DNA of 64,000 nt from Scenedesmus sp. ARA3 (Eukaryota > Chlorophyta > Chlorophyceae > Sphaeropleales > Scenedesmaceae): contig RWJK01001676.1 in assembly GCA_004335835.1 (NCBI GenBank), positions 1 through 64,000 of the forward strand. The letters run 5' to 3'. This document shows, one piece after another, positions 34,626 to 46,549 of the stretch; position 1 is the first letter of the stretch; each line of letters begins with the position of its first letter. The position numbers were made by a program, and so were the translations under genes. The notes below the pieces were generated by a model. It saw only the letters and a list, made by a program, of their open reading frames with translations, was not told the origin of the DNA and made no database searches.

Positions 34626-36742
34626 GTAAGCAGCAGCAGAGTATGCATTCCCGAAGCTTGCTTGAGTGGGAAGCTTCCTCCATCAAAATGAGTTTTACTG
34701 CAAGCAGCAAACACTTCACTGCACCGCGGATGGTGCCGCGGAGGGTGCTGCAGATAGCTCCACAACTGCAGCATGCGTGGCACCCTGACCAACCATACGC
34801 AGCGAAGCTGTGCTGTTGTCAAACCAATAGAATCTCACATGTCGGGTGAGTCTGCATGGAATTGACAAATGATGTGAGAAGCTCGCCATGCTTGTGCCAT
34901 GCCATGTGTCATAGGCCCACACGTCTGTCACAGCCAATGCTGGTCTTGAAGTCATAAATGATCACAATACTTCAAAGCACAGCTCTGTTTGTATTTTCTG
35001 GAAGCTCACCACGCTTGTGCCGTCCCAGGTATCGTCCGCCCACAGGTCTGTCACGGGGTCGCTGCCCCCGTAATTAGTAAGCACATCAGATGCGACGTTC
35101 ACGCCGGGAGCTGCAGCCAGCGGGAGGCAGCAGCAGCAGCCAGCAGCAGCAGCAGGACTCAGCGGTTTTGGATGATTCATGATTAGGCGCAGAGCACCTG
35201 ATGGTGCACTTGGAACATGCACAAAAGGCGTCGTCTGTATGTGTCTGCGCACCTGCAATTTTGACGCCTGGGCACCAGTTGCTCCAGTCAGCGAGCCGGT
35301 CAAACTTATCGACCGCAGCCACAGCGATGACGCAGTCCGGGAAAGTCAACGCAAACCTTGCAGGAAAGACGCCATCGACGGGCTTGCCATCGACCAATCC
35401 TGCTGCATCGGTTGCGATGCCTTCGTTGCCAGCAGCCACCACTGCAGCAGCATATACGACAAGTTCAGGCAGAAAGCGGGTCAGGGCACAAAGGTTCCCT
35501 GCCAGCAACTGACCTTCAGTCTGCTGGCAATGGAGCTGGCACAATGTGTTGGCTGACCGCATGCACCAGCAAGTGTTGCTGCCGCCGCGAATGCTGTACA
35601 CTGAGCTGAGTTTATACATCAGCGCACATCCTCACTCACCAATGATGCCATCCTTATCGCACACGTTTTGCTTGAAAGCGTCCTGCCACATCGAAAACTG
35701 GCTGCTGGTGCCTGTTGCTCCCAGCGACAGGTTGATCACCCAGTGCGCTGACTGACTGCTGGCGTGGGCCAGGCAGCTGGCCACGTCCTGCAGGAAAATG
35801 TAAAAAAGGCAAACCAATACGCAATAAATGCAAACCTGTGCACCTTTCAAGCACAGCTGGACCATGGAGATGTTGCGAGCAGGTGCAGTCACCATTGATG
35901 AGGGCAGAAAGCAGATGAGTTGGACACTGGATTGTAAATTCAGCATCAGGTTGGGAACACGACGCAGAGCATCAGGCGGTTAACAATAATTATAAATTGT
36001 GTATGTGGTGGAAGCCTCTACTGGCAGCTCCTTCTGCACGGCATGCTTTTGGTGTGCAGCGCAGCCGCCTCAAAAGTCACAATGCGTCGGTTGTGCTACA
36101 TCCCCGGCTTATGCGGCTTTCATAAAACGGAATAGCATTTGTAAGTCAGGCACCGTCCCTGCAGAGCACGCTACGTTGCTGCCGTTGAAAGCCCCAGCCA
36201 TCTAGCCGCCTTACCTTCAGTGTTGCTGTGACGCTGTCGCTGCTTGCGCCCGTCCCTCTGCCGAAGCAGTTGCAGGACAGCATGCTGCTGCGGGCTGGTC
36301 CCACCACCCCTGCAATGCCTCTGCTGTAGCCATTGTTCCAGGCCCCAGCCATCACACCCATCATGAAAGTGCCGTGGTCACTGCCCAGATCTCCAAGGTA
36401 CTTGTTTGCAGCACCTGATGAACAGCAGCAGCAGCAGCACATGTGGTCAGGCGCAAGCCATGACACCCATGATGAAAGTGCCGTGATCGCTGCCCAGGTC
36501 TCCAAGGTTCTTGTTTGCAGCACCTATTGAACAGCAGCAGCAGCAGCAGTGTCAGGCCCCAGTCATCACACCCATCATGAAAGTGCCGTGGTCACTGCCC
36601 GATCTCCAAGGTTCTTGTTGGCAGCACCTGATGAACAGCAGCAGCAGCAGCAGCAGAAGTGGTCAGCCGCCAGCCATGACACCCATGATGAAGGTGCCAT
36701 GGTCACTGCCCAGGTCTCCAAGGTTCTTTGCAGCACCTGATG

Positions 36743-36790
<48 letters not shown>

Positions 36791-37351
36791 GACAACCGAA
36801 GGCAGCACATGTGGTAAGCCGCAACCATAACACCCATCATGAACGTGCCGCGATCGCTGCCCAGATCTCCAAGCTTCTTGTTTGCAGCACCTGATAAACG
36901 GCAGCAGCAGCAGTGTCAGGCCCCCGCCATCACACCCTTCATGAAAGTGCCGTGATCACTGCCTAGATCCCGGAGGTTCTTGTTGGCAGCACCTGATGAA
37001 CAGCAGCAGCAGCAGCAGCACATGTGGTCAGGCGCAAGCCATGATGAAGGTGCCATCGTCGCTGCCCAGAACCCCGAGGTTCTTGTTTGCAGCACCTGAT
37101 GCACAGCAGCAGCAGCAGCAGCAGAAGGCAGCACATATGGTTAGCCGCCAACCATCACACCCAACATGAAAGTGCCATGGTCACTGCCCAGGTCTCCAAG
37201 GTTCTTATTTGCAGCACCTGATCAACAGCAGCAGCAGCAGCAGCGACAGCAGAAGGCAGCACATATGGTTAGCCGCCAACCATCACACCCAACATGAAAG
37301 TGCCATGGTCACTGCCCAGGTCTCCAAGGTTCTTGTCTGCAACACCTGATG

Positions 37352-37384
<33 letters not shown>

Positions 37385-37839
37385 GTCAGGCCCCAGCCAT
37401 CACACCCATCATTAAAGTGCCATGGTCACTGCTCAGGTCTCCAAGGTTCTTGGTTGCAGCACCTGCAAAGCAGCAGCAGCAGCAGCAGCAGAAGGCAGCA
37501 GACAAGGTCAGGCCCCAGCCATCACACCCATCATGAAAGTGCCATGATCGCTGCCCAGGTCTCCAAGGTTCTTGTTTGCAGCACCTGATCAACAGCAGCG
37601 GCAGCAGCAGCAGCAGTGTCAGGCCCCAGCCATCACACCCATCATTAAAGTGCCATGGTCACTNNNNNNNNNNNNNNNNNNNNNNNNNNNNNNNNNNNNN
37701 NNNNNNNNNNNNNCAGCAGCAGCAGCAGCAGAAGGCAGCAGACAAGGTCAGGCCCCAGCCATCACACCCATCATGACAGTGCCGTGATCGCTGTCCAGGT
37801 CTCCAAGGTTCTTGGTTGCAGCACCTGATCAACAGCAGC

Positions 37840-37874
<35 letters not shown>

Positions 37875-38815
37875 TTGCAGTGGCAGCAATGCACACAGCA
37901 ATGACCAAAACACCCCATTCCCCTGACACCAGCCCCCTGCATCCTGTGTGCCTATAGGTATGTCTCTCGCATGACTGTGCTACTGGACAGCTGTGCCTGC
38001 GTGATCAGCCCACTTGGAGCGCCAGGAGCCTTCAGGCAGGGGAGCTTCTGGACCAGCATTGCTTGCAGGTGCGCAGTTGTGCATTTACCATGCCTAAAAC
38101 TGTCATTTTAGTAGCCAGCAGCTCCAGCCTCACCTGCCGCCGGTGTGTTGTTTGTGCTGTTGAAAGTGGCAGACAGTGCCTTGCTTGTCTGCCCTGGAAA
38201 GTCAAGGTGGGAGTAGTCAACGCCAGTGTCAACAACCGTTGCGCGCCGAGAGAAGTTCGAAAGGGGTACCAGGCCCTGCCGCCTCCATAAATCTGCCATG
38301 TTGATCCTGTTCATGCCCCAGAGCTGCTTACAGACTCCGTTAGGGCACTCGGAAGGCAGTGACGCAATGGTGACTGTGCTGCCAGTGAGTGGTGGGTCTG
38401 CAGAATCAGCAGCAGCAGCAGAAGCTGCTGCTGCTGCTGTGCGGGTGCCTCGTGGGGATGACCTGATAGGATCGGGCGGAATTATGGGAGCGTCCGCGCT
38501 GATGGTCTCAAATAAGGACAGACCTGCAGCATAGCAGCAGCAGCAGTGGTCTGCAGTGTGATCGGTTCGCTGTGTCAAAGGCATTTGATGCATGAACATG
38601 TAACTGCTGGCTGCTGCTGCCAAGCACGTCACTTGCTGAGCGCCTGGCGTTGCATGCATCAATGCCGTTTGTTCTCTGCGTTACTATCATTGAACTATCC
38701 CAGCAGCTGCAACCAACCACAATTATTCAACTAACCTCAAACCGCTCACCAGCTGCAGACATGGCCCCAGCAACGCCGCTGGGACGTATCAGCCCCTGCA
38801 CAGCCCCTCCTGGGC

Positions 38816-38858
<43 letters not shown>

Positions 38859-39216
38859 AGTGCTGGCGTCCCGCTGGAAGCCCAGCCAGCAGTGCGCTGC
38901 CAGAGGCTCCTGGAAGGTGAGGCCTTGCAGTGATGCCTGCTGGATGGCTGCTTGCAGGTCAACATCTGCGAGCATCATTGGCAGTTATTCACGTCACATA
39001 TTGACATGTCAAGGCGCGTTACGCAGGGAAGCTGGCAGGCCGAGGTTTCATTATGTATGTACAATACGTGCTAACAATACGTGGAGTTTGTCCGAGTCGT
39101 GCTGAGTCACTGATGCTCAAGGGGATGCTCAGAGCCAGCAGCTGCCTGGTTGTTCAGTATTCAACAGCCGTAGCAGTCAGGTTGAAGGAAAGCACTCATC
39201 TCACACCTAGAGCCTG

Positions 39217-39256
<40 letters not shown>

Positions 39257-39923
39257 GCCGCGCAATGCTGAAGCGTCAGGCGCTGATGAAGTCACTGCAG
39301 GACAGTACCATTGTTTGTTTGCCCGCGCTCACCTGCCACCAAGCCTGTGTCTGGGTTGCACACGGCAGGGCTGAGCTTGACCTGCACGCTTGCACCAGCA
39401 GCATCTGCAGCATGCGGCACAGCAGGAGAGACAACAGCATTTGCAGCATTGCAGCAGCCGGACGTGGCAGCGCGCAGCAGGCCAAGCGACAAAGACGCAC
39501 TGTGTATTGCACTACAAGAGTTTATTGAGTCAGACAAGGCCCGGTGGTGTGGTGATGCGGTTCTGCTGATGATTTCATGCTGTTTGAGTGTAACTGCCGA
39601 CTGTCACTTCAGTGAAGGGCACATGCAGCCAATCCGTTGCAGCCGCCCAGTGCTGCTCGCACTACCAGGCACAAGATGCGCGCTTGCTTGACCACTGCGC
39701 TGCAGAGCCATGAACAGGCTGGTGCGCTCAATGTGATCATGCAAATGACGAGTTGCTGCTGCTGTTGCTGCACTGGCAGCTGTGATTGTCCTAGCATCTG
39801 TCTCTGTTGCATGCCGTGCAGGAGGGCAAGCAGCACACTCAGCATGGGCTCACCTGCTGACACAGATGCTGCAAAGTAGGTCAAACATAGCAAGCCCACG
39901 GAGAGCACGTGCTTCTGGCGCAT
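34102..39923 (-). CDS. Secreted subtilisin-like serine protease (S8)
   Basis: Nine exons close into 597 residues: 39854-39923, 39333-39404, 38750-38965, 38134-38523, 36215-36414, 35640-35787, 35253-35441, 35010-35110 and 34102-34509. Exon 1 is a signal peptide (MRQKHVLSVGLLCLTYFAAS). The S8 catalytic set is complete: Asp in VVDTGVDYSH (exon 4), His in SDHGTF (exon 5), oxyanion Asn in VAAGNEG (exon 7) and Ser in GTSVAAPYVSG across the exon 8/9 junction. The C terminus is a Ser-Pro-Lys-rich tail (PSPSPKPSPKPSPSHSPK) typical of hydroxyproline-rich algal wall proteins. It is followed by a CTG-encoded run of Leu and then TAA. A role in cell-wall turnover or daughter-cell release is possible but inferred only from class and tail. 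The His exon has the longest fragment array in the window. Confidence 0.9.
36215..37850 (-). repeat. Subtilase catalytic-His exon array (~12 copies)
   Basis: The intact exon 5 is 36215-36414. At least eleven 5' fragments lie upstream (to ~37830), spaced 105-155 bp. Each starts after a CTG-tract acceptor and codes GAANKxLGDLGSDHGTFxMG. Some copies break the frame (near 36600), and some lose the His (to Arg near 36862, to Asp near 37060). A 50-N gap (37664-37713) lies inside, so the true number is uncertain. Confidence 0.9.
37664..37713. other. Assembly gap (50 N)
   Basis: Exactly 50 N lie inside the subtilase exon-fragment array. The size is probably a placeholder, and one or more copies may be missing or collapsed. 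Confidence 0.95.
38821..38861 (-). repeat. Coding triplet repeat (polyAla) in subtilase prodomain
   Basis: About 13 GCA/CAG-register triplets encode polyAla in exon 3 of the subtilase, between the prodomain-like segment (DLQAAIQQASLQG) and SPGGAVQGL. Confidence 0.8.
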
Positions 39924-40990
39924 CCTGCAGCTGCTTGTATGAGGCTGGGATGCTGAGAGGCTGATGGATGAGTGCTGCAGCCAGCTGCCACAACCACTGC
40001 ACAGAGATGCTGCTCCTCTGCTGTGCAATTGTATAATAACACTGCAGTGTCGACCTGATTTTACCTGCGGATTGAAGAAGTGCAAAAGTTTGCGGAGGTA
40101 ACCAGAAGGGTAAGGGCGGGCTCCCGCCACAGAAGCCATGCACGATTGATCCGGCTGGATGACTGTTGTATTTGAATTTTTTACGTGAATGCAAGAGGTT
40201 ATGCAGTTCATGGCATCCTCACGAGCAAACTGGAGTGCCGACAAATTTGCCGCGCCGGAGGAACTCACTTGCACAGTGAAAGCGGACTCATCGGTTGCCA
40301 GGTGCTAACTTCACTGAAAAGCACGACATCGACTGAATGGTGGCAGCGAAGCACACCGACATATGTTACATCCACCAGCACCCGGCACATGCCCTTGCAT
40401 GTGTGCCGGTCCGGGGCAGCCGCGTCCGTGCGTAATCGCAGCACACCGCAGCAAGCCACCAAACCATATTGCACATGTATAAAAGATGACCAATTTCAAA
40501 TGCGTTGCAACCTGATCTAGGTGCTGTGATCACAAACGAGTGTAGCTCATTATGGTGGGCTGCTGCAGCAGCAATGCCATTGACTGTGGGCCTGTTCATG
40601 TGCAACAAACAATCTCACCACATGCATCCAAAGTACTTGGTGATATTTTTATGCATAGAGACCTGCTAGGCATGGCTGTGCGGCACGATCAGCAACACAC
40701 AAACAGACTCTGCACCAACAAGGGACACCGCTGCTGCACATACAGTGCATGCTGCTCTGGCTTCTGTGCGCCCGCACAGTCGCAAACACGCTGAGCTGCC
40801 GCCGCTAGCACAACAGTGCATTTCAGGCCACCAGCAGCAGCTGCCATGCAACATTGTGACAGCAACTTTGAACTGGACATGCTGCCGGAGCCAATGAAGT
40901 GCACCTGTGCAGCGTGCTGGTATGCACATGCCGCAGCGAGAGTGGTGGCCTGATGCGCCTGCATTGGCTTGGCAACAAGCGAGGCTCCAT
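39924..40990. other. Subtilase 5' flank and GST 3' flank
   Basis: I see no supported gene. The subtilase promoter should lie at the left end. The right end runs into degenerate copies of the GST terminal exon. Confidence 0.4.
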
Positions 40991-41014
40991 TCACGGGAGC
41001 ATGCAAATGGGGGT

Positions 41015-42045
41015 AAGTCGCACCACAGCGGTGCGCGGTGGTTGAAGACGAGTGACACACCATAGTGCGCATACACCTTGCGGCGGCTCGCCTCGCCAGC
41101 AGAGACAAGCAACGCTTGAAAGACATCAGGGTTACCACAGCGGCGCACGGTGGTTGAACACCAATGACACGCCGTAGTGCGCATACACCTTGAGCAGCTC
41201 TTACCTATAGTCCCTCTGGGTCACACAGAGGCGGTGGTTGATCACAACAATTAAAACCAACTCTGCCTGCTGCTGCAGTACAGGCAGTTAGCCTGGCGCG
41301 TTGTCTTATTGTGTTCACCACAGCGGCGCGTGGTGGTTGAACACCAGCAACACGCAACAGTGCACACAACCTACATTGCTGTTCTCACCACAGCGGGGCC
41401 CGGTGGTTAAAGACAAGTGACACGCCATAGTGTGCATACACCTTCAGCAGCTCTTCCAGATAGTCCAGCCCCTCTGGGTGCACCACAGAGGGGGTAGTTG
41501 AACACAAAGAGTGACAACAACACCGCCTGCTGCTGCATGAAAGGCAGCTAGCCTACGCCTTGCCTCAGTGTGTCCACCAGAGCGGCGCGCCGTGGTTGAA
41601 CACCAGCAACACGCGGTAGTGCGCACACCCTGCGTTGCTGTTCTCACCACAGCGGTGCGCGGTGGTTGAACACCAGCAACACACCGTAGTGTGCATACAC
41701 CTTGTCTATTCTCCCTCGCTGTGCTTAGCAGTTCATGCCACCTGGCCCTGCTTGTCTCACCACAGCGGTGCGCGGTGGTTGAAGACGATTGACACTCCAT
41801 AGTGTGCATACACCTTCAGCAGCTCCTCCCTATGCTCAGCAGTCCACGCGACCTTCCCTGCTTTGTCTCACCACAGCGGGGCGCGATGATTGAACACTAA
41901 TGACACTCCGTAGTGCGCATACACCTTCAGCAGCTCTTCCCGATAGTCCAGCCCCTCTGGGTGCACCAGCGTGGCAGCCACTGCGGGGTGGCTTTTCAGG
42001 GCTTTGCAGTACTGGCGCAGCCGCACCGCAGCAGGGCCATTGTAC
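41015..42045 (-). repeat. GST terminal-exon array, 3' copies
   Basis: Downstream of the intact exon (41868-42045) are about seven copies of its 3' end at roughly 41755-41833, 41645-41705, 41575-41635, 41385-41462, 41325-41370, 41130-41200 and 41015-41085. Several code LLKVYAHYGVSLVFNHRAPL with a stop in the same place (TGA or TAA). Others are frameshifted or lack the stop. Confidence 0.9.
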
Positions 42046-45000
42046 CTGTGCGCAGCAGTGTAGAAACAAGGACGCTTTGGTGAGCATTGGATAGGCTGAC
42101 ACTAGTAAACATGGTGGGTTTCTAGAGTCTTGCAGTACTGCCGCAGCCACGCAACAGCAGGGCCCTTGTACCTGCGCACAGCAATTAAAGACGAAGCTGG
42201 AAAAGGTTAGTCTGATACTGTACTACTGTTGGTGTGCAGGCCGAGGTTCCAGGGCCTAGCAGTGTCAGCGTGGCAGCTGATGCCCCGCACTTGCAGCACT
42301 GCATGAGAAAAAGGAGTGCGGTGATTCAGCCCCTCTGGGTGCACACACGTGGCAGCCACTGCGGGGTGCGCATATAAGCCCATGTAGTACTGCCGCAGGC
42401 GCGCAGCATCAGGGCCCTTGTACCTGCAGCATAGACATGTGCAGAAGTGGCAAAGACACTCAAGACACGCTACTGCTACTAGGACGCCATTTCAGGGCCC
42501 TGCAGTGCTGCTGCCGCAGCCGCGCAACAGCAAAGCCTTCGCACCTGCAGCAGGGTGTGCAGCAGTTTGGACGGCAATAAGATGGGCTGGTGCTGCTAGG
42601 GTGCGCCTCTAGAGCCTTGCAGTGCTGCCGCAGCCGCGCAGCACAGCCGCAGGGCCTTTATACCTGCAGCAGAGTGTGCAGCAGTTTGATCGGCAGTGAG
42701 ATGGGCTGGTGCTGCTAGGGTGCGCCCCTAGGGCCTTGCAGTACTGCCAATGCGTGCGCAGCAGCAAGGCCCTTGTACCTACTCGTGTGTAGTACACAGA
42801 GTGTGCAGCAGTCTGGAAACAAGGACTTTTTGGTGAGCATTGGATGACTGATACTACCTTCAACCGCACTGTTCACCCACATAATCCACATAACGCCGCA
42901 CAGCGTGCGGCTGCCCGTGATTTACGGACATCATCAACACCACCAAGCCAAAGAGCGCAAGCCATGCTTACCTGTAGTCTGCGTAGTGCCGCAGGATGTA
43001 CAGCCGCAGCAGGTGTGGCGCCACCGCGCAGTCCACCAGCGACAGCCGGTCTGACAGTGCCAGTGGTTAGTTGCTGCTCAGTTCGCCCAGCAGCAGCATG
43101 CACGCCATACCTGTCTCTAGTTTTTAGAAAGTATGCGTCATGCCGCAGCTCCCCTAATGTATCCACACCAGCAGTCATAACAACCGCACTCAACTTACCT
43201 GTAGTCGGCGTAGTGCCGCAAGATGTACAGCCGCAGCAGGTGCGGCGCCACCGCGCAGTCCACCAGCGACAGCCGGTCAGACAGCGCCAGGGGTCCCTTG
43301 CTGCTCATGCGGCTCATCAGCCATGTTATTTCATCATCGAGGCGCGCAGCTGCCGCCTCCTGCAAATGCAAAATAAACACATGGTACCACAGTTGATGGA
43401 TAAGAGCAGTGCTCATGTGGCCCACCAGCCAGGTCATTGTGTTGCCACAGTTGCTGCCGCCTCCTGCACTGCACAAACATGCAGCATGGCACCATTGTTG
43501 GTATGTTGGTGCTCGTGCGGGCGCGCAGTCCACCAGCGACAGCCGGTCAGACAGCGCCAGGGGTCCCTTGCTGCTCATGCGGCTCATCAGCCACGTTAAT
43601 TCGTCATCGAGGCGCGCTGCTGCCGCCTCCTGCAGACGCAAACAGTGCGTGGTGCTGTTATTGATGGGTAAGGGCGGTGCTCATGCGGCTCATGAGCCAT
43701 GTTATTTCATCGTCAAGGCGTGCTGCTGCTGCTTCTTGCGGACACAACAACGTGCATGGCACCAAGATGGCACTGTTGTTATTGTGTTGGTGCTCATGTG
43801 GCTTGTCAGCCATGCTATTTCATTTTTAACCGCAGCTGCTGCCTCCTGCGCATGCGCCATACGTCAGTCTCGATGACCAGGTGGTCTAACCTCTTGTGTT
43901 GTACATGGTGAGTGCGGAGCCTCTTGGCGTGTGTCATGCAGCACATGTTCACCAGCAGCGATGCAACTCCGCCATACAGACAGCCTGTTCACTGCTTGCT
44001 GCAAGCGCGCACATGCTATGACGGGTGACACGTGTTGACGGCTGCATATCGTGCCAGCATAGTATCCTCGCTGTCATGCTGTTTCCTTGTGCAAGCAGAG
44101 CATGTCAGCCCTGCACTACACTGCATCTGTGCAAACACAGCATGATCCAAAAAGGAACAGCCAGCTTTCGCAACAGCAGATTGCACACTGCATACCTTCT
44201 AGGGGGAACAAGCAGAGCCTTACCTGCACTGACTGGGTGTCGCGCTGGTCTTTCAGCACGCGTATGAAAGCTGTTACAAACTCGTTACTGACGCGGTGCG
44301 TCAGCAAGCGCGCAGCAGCACGCCCCACAGGGTCACTCGGTAGCAGCTGCAGGCACGGAGGGAAACACATGGCAGAGCCGCAGCAGCGGCAGGCGCAAGG
44401 CATTGATTGGCGGGCAGCAGTGCCACATTGTGCTTACTGGCAGCAGAAGAGCGCAGCTCTTTGTCAGGGTACATCAGTTGCGCGCAGTACAGCTGTCAAG
44501 TGGTCAAACCTGGTGTACTGAACAAACCGCAGGCACAGCCATGCAACATGGCCATGCATCGCATGCTGCATGTGAAGCCTTCATCTAATACTCTATGCTG
44601 CAGTATGCACGGCCAGCAAGTGCCCTGCGCTGTAATTGCAGGGATACTGTCGGCAAGTTGCTATGGCAATGCGGCTGCAGCGGACAACAAAGCCAGACAC
44701 TCACTGGTGGGTCAGGAAACTTGTCTTCAAGGTATTCATTGCACACTAGGGACTCCCGCACAACCACAGCATCAAGGCCAGCAGCAGCTGCCACAGCTGC
44801 CTGTGTGTCCCAAGTGCTGCTGCTGCTGCTGCTGCCGCTGCTGCTGCCGCTGCTGCTGCTGTTGCTTTTCCATGCCATGAAGGGTACAAGTCCCTCAGGA
44901 TTCAAGTCCAGCAGCCATTGGGGTTTACTGGTGAAGAGCTCCTGAAAACTCAGCTCGTGCACTGCAAAGTGAGCAGCAGGCTGCAGCAGCAGCAGCAGCA

Positions 45001-45392
45001 GCAGGAGAGACATTGCTGACCTGCAGCACTGCGCACTTCAACCCCAATTTCATTATCTGCTGCTTCTTACTGCACTGCAGCCTTGGGCTTGCGGTAGTTA
45101 TGCATGCAGGTGCTGCTTTTGCAATGCCCAGTAGACCCTGGTATACTGCCAGCACAAGGGAGACCTGCAACCTTCCTTGCAGTACTGCTGCTGCTGGTAG
45201 AGCCACTTGCTGTACATGGCTCTGCTGCAATGCATGCGCATGCTGCAGCTGATGTTGATGTTGTTGACGCAGTGCTCATGCTGCATCTCGCCTCACCTTC
45301 TTGGCATTTGCTGCGATCAGCACACGCTGCGCAAAAGGGCAGAACCAGCTGCTGAAGATGATGGGTGTGGAGCTGAGAACTGGTGCAGCCAT
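41868..45392 (-). CDS. Cys-type glutathione S-transferase (omega/lambda-like)
   Basis: Five exons close into 277 residues: 45297-45392, 44705-44980, 44224-44346, 43199-43359 and 41868-42045. The thioredoxin-fold domain begins APVLSSTPIIFSSWFCPFAQ. The CPFA motif with Cys as likely catalytic residue points to omega/lambda GSTs, which act as thiol transferases or dehydroascorbate reductases rather than Ser-type conjugating GSTs. NPEGLVPF and RESLVCNEYLEDKFPDP mark the glutathione site. A Ser/Gly/Ala-rich insert of ~30 residues ([19 protein letters not shown]), encoded by triplet repeats, splits these two motifs and is not usual in the family. The all-helical domain ends NHRAPLW. The start chosen gives a normal GST N terminus; the frame stays open upstream to 45518 through a Ser/Arg-rich stretch. 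Exons 4 and 5 are flanked by long fragment arrays. Confidence 0.88.
42128..42782 (-). repeat. GST terminal-exon array, 5' copies
   Basis: Upstream of the intact exon, five copies of its 5' end (YNGPAAVRLRQYCKAL) with an acceptor recur at about 42128-42172, 42380-42425, 42495-42545, 42610-42665 and 42730-42782. Confidence 0.85.
42970..43855 (-). repeat. GST exon 4 fragment array
   Basis: The intact exon is 43199-43359. A 3' fragment with donor (APHLLRLYILRHYADYR) lies downstream at about 42970-43062. 5' fragments coding EAAAARLDDExTWLMSRMSS lie upstream at about 43408-43455, 43515-43640, 43680-43740 and 43795-43855. Confidence 0.87.
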
Positions 45393-45955
45393 GCTGCTGT
45401 TGCTGCTGCTGCTGAACCTGCAGTCGCTCCTGCTGCTGCTGCTGCTACTCCTGTTGCTGTTGCTGCGCTTGCTCCTGCTGTTCCTGCAGTTCCTGCTGCT
45501 GCTGCTGCGGTGTGTCAACTGCGCGTGCAGCTTATTGCCCTAGGGCAGGAGGCCTCCCAGCTCTGCAGCTGTTGAGGGCTTGCTCATGCCAACAGCAGCT
45601 GATGCCTTCAAGGTTGTGCTGGCTTGCTGAGCACCTTTTCACTGCAGTGCTAGGCTGGTGCTACAGCTAGGGCTAGGGCTTGAAGTGAACAGGTCTGCTG
45701 CTTCAGTCGGTCTGGCACACTCTTCAGCCTGTTGATTACAGCAGTGTTGAGATCAGAGGATCAGTGCTGAGAAACACGCCCTGGCAATGTCCGAGCGTGG
45801 TTGCGTGTGTCCGATCACGAGCATTCGTCAGCACACTCGTCATGGGCAACACAGTGTCAGCAGCACACCAAGAGCACAAACTCGACGGGACATGACCACG
45901 GTCTCCGGCGCACAGGGGCAAAAGCCAAACAACATTGTTGTCAGAAGCAAAACAT
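45393..45955. other. GST 5' flank
   Basis: I see no supported gene between the GST start and the tRNA. The first part may be 5' UTR or upstream coding sequence, because the GST frame is open to 45518. The rest should hold the promoter. Confidence 0.4.
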
Positions 45956-46027
45956 CGCCACCGCCGGGAATTGAACCCGGGCCTCCTGCGTGACAGGCAG
46001 GGATACTGACCACTATACTACGGCGAC
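45956..46027 (-). tRNA. tRNA-Asp (GTC)
   Basis: This is a 72-nt cloverleaf on the minus strand. The acceptor stem pairs GTCGCCG with CGGTGGC and includes two G-T wobbles. T8-A9 is followed by a D arm starting GTATAGTGG. The anticodon stem-loop is CTGCCTGTCACGCAG with anticodon GTC, and the T arm is CCGGGTTCAATTCCCGG. The discriminator is G. There is no intron, and CCA is not encoded, as expected for a nuclear tRNA gene. It sits alone between the GST and hydrolase genes. Confidence 0.96.
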
Positions 46028-46549
46028 ACCACGCAGCTGGTGGTGCGGGACAGACATCTCAAAGAGGGCGGTTCCGGCGTTGATGCACTTTCAACAAATC
46101 AGCAATTTACAAAGCCTGAAGTTGGTGGTTGCCCTTTCGAATCCCGCCGAAAACTCACTGCTGGCAGCACTTTATTTTCCACTTCTCGTATGAGGATACA
46201 TTTTCTGGGGGCGAACTGTGTGGAGTGAGGAAGGCGGCTGTGCTAGCATGGCCATATGCCGAAACTTACACACGGGGGCCATTTCTCTGGGGTTGGGCCT
46301 CACATGAGTGACGGTCTGTGCTGAGCTTCCTGCAGTTTTGCTGTGTTTTCGGGTGTTCGTTGCAACGTAGTTGCCTGTGCACACCGTGTAACCCCTCTTC
46401 TCTTCGCCGAAAACTCATTTTCTTGCCTCCTTTCCTCAGGTCAGCAAGGCTGCCCCGCGGCGGCCGCTTTGCCTGTGCACCTGACCTCTCTCGTGCACAC
46501 CAAGTGACCCATTTCATAAGCACTGGTCCGCGATATACGCCCTGGCACA
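46028..46549. other. Intergenic between tRNA-Asp and hydrolase gene
   Basis: I see no supported gene. The short phrase GCCGAAAACTCA occurs twice (about 46146 and 46405). The right end is the hydrolase 3' UTR. Confidence 0.4.

Noticed and set aside
36411..37830. CRISPR-like or satellite array of ~110-bp units
   Set aside because: Each unit contains a recognisable fragment of the adjacent subtilase exon with its acceptor, so it is an exon-derived array.
39924..40990. Extra gene from the 221-codon minus frame at 39609-40274
   Set aside because: The frame merely runs through the subtilase signal-peptide exon and its flanks. Only the signal peptide part is supported by splice phase.
46028..46549. 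Transposon or retroelement remnant
   Set aside because: A short repeated phrase is present, but there are no terminal repeats, no coding domain and no target duplication that I can see.
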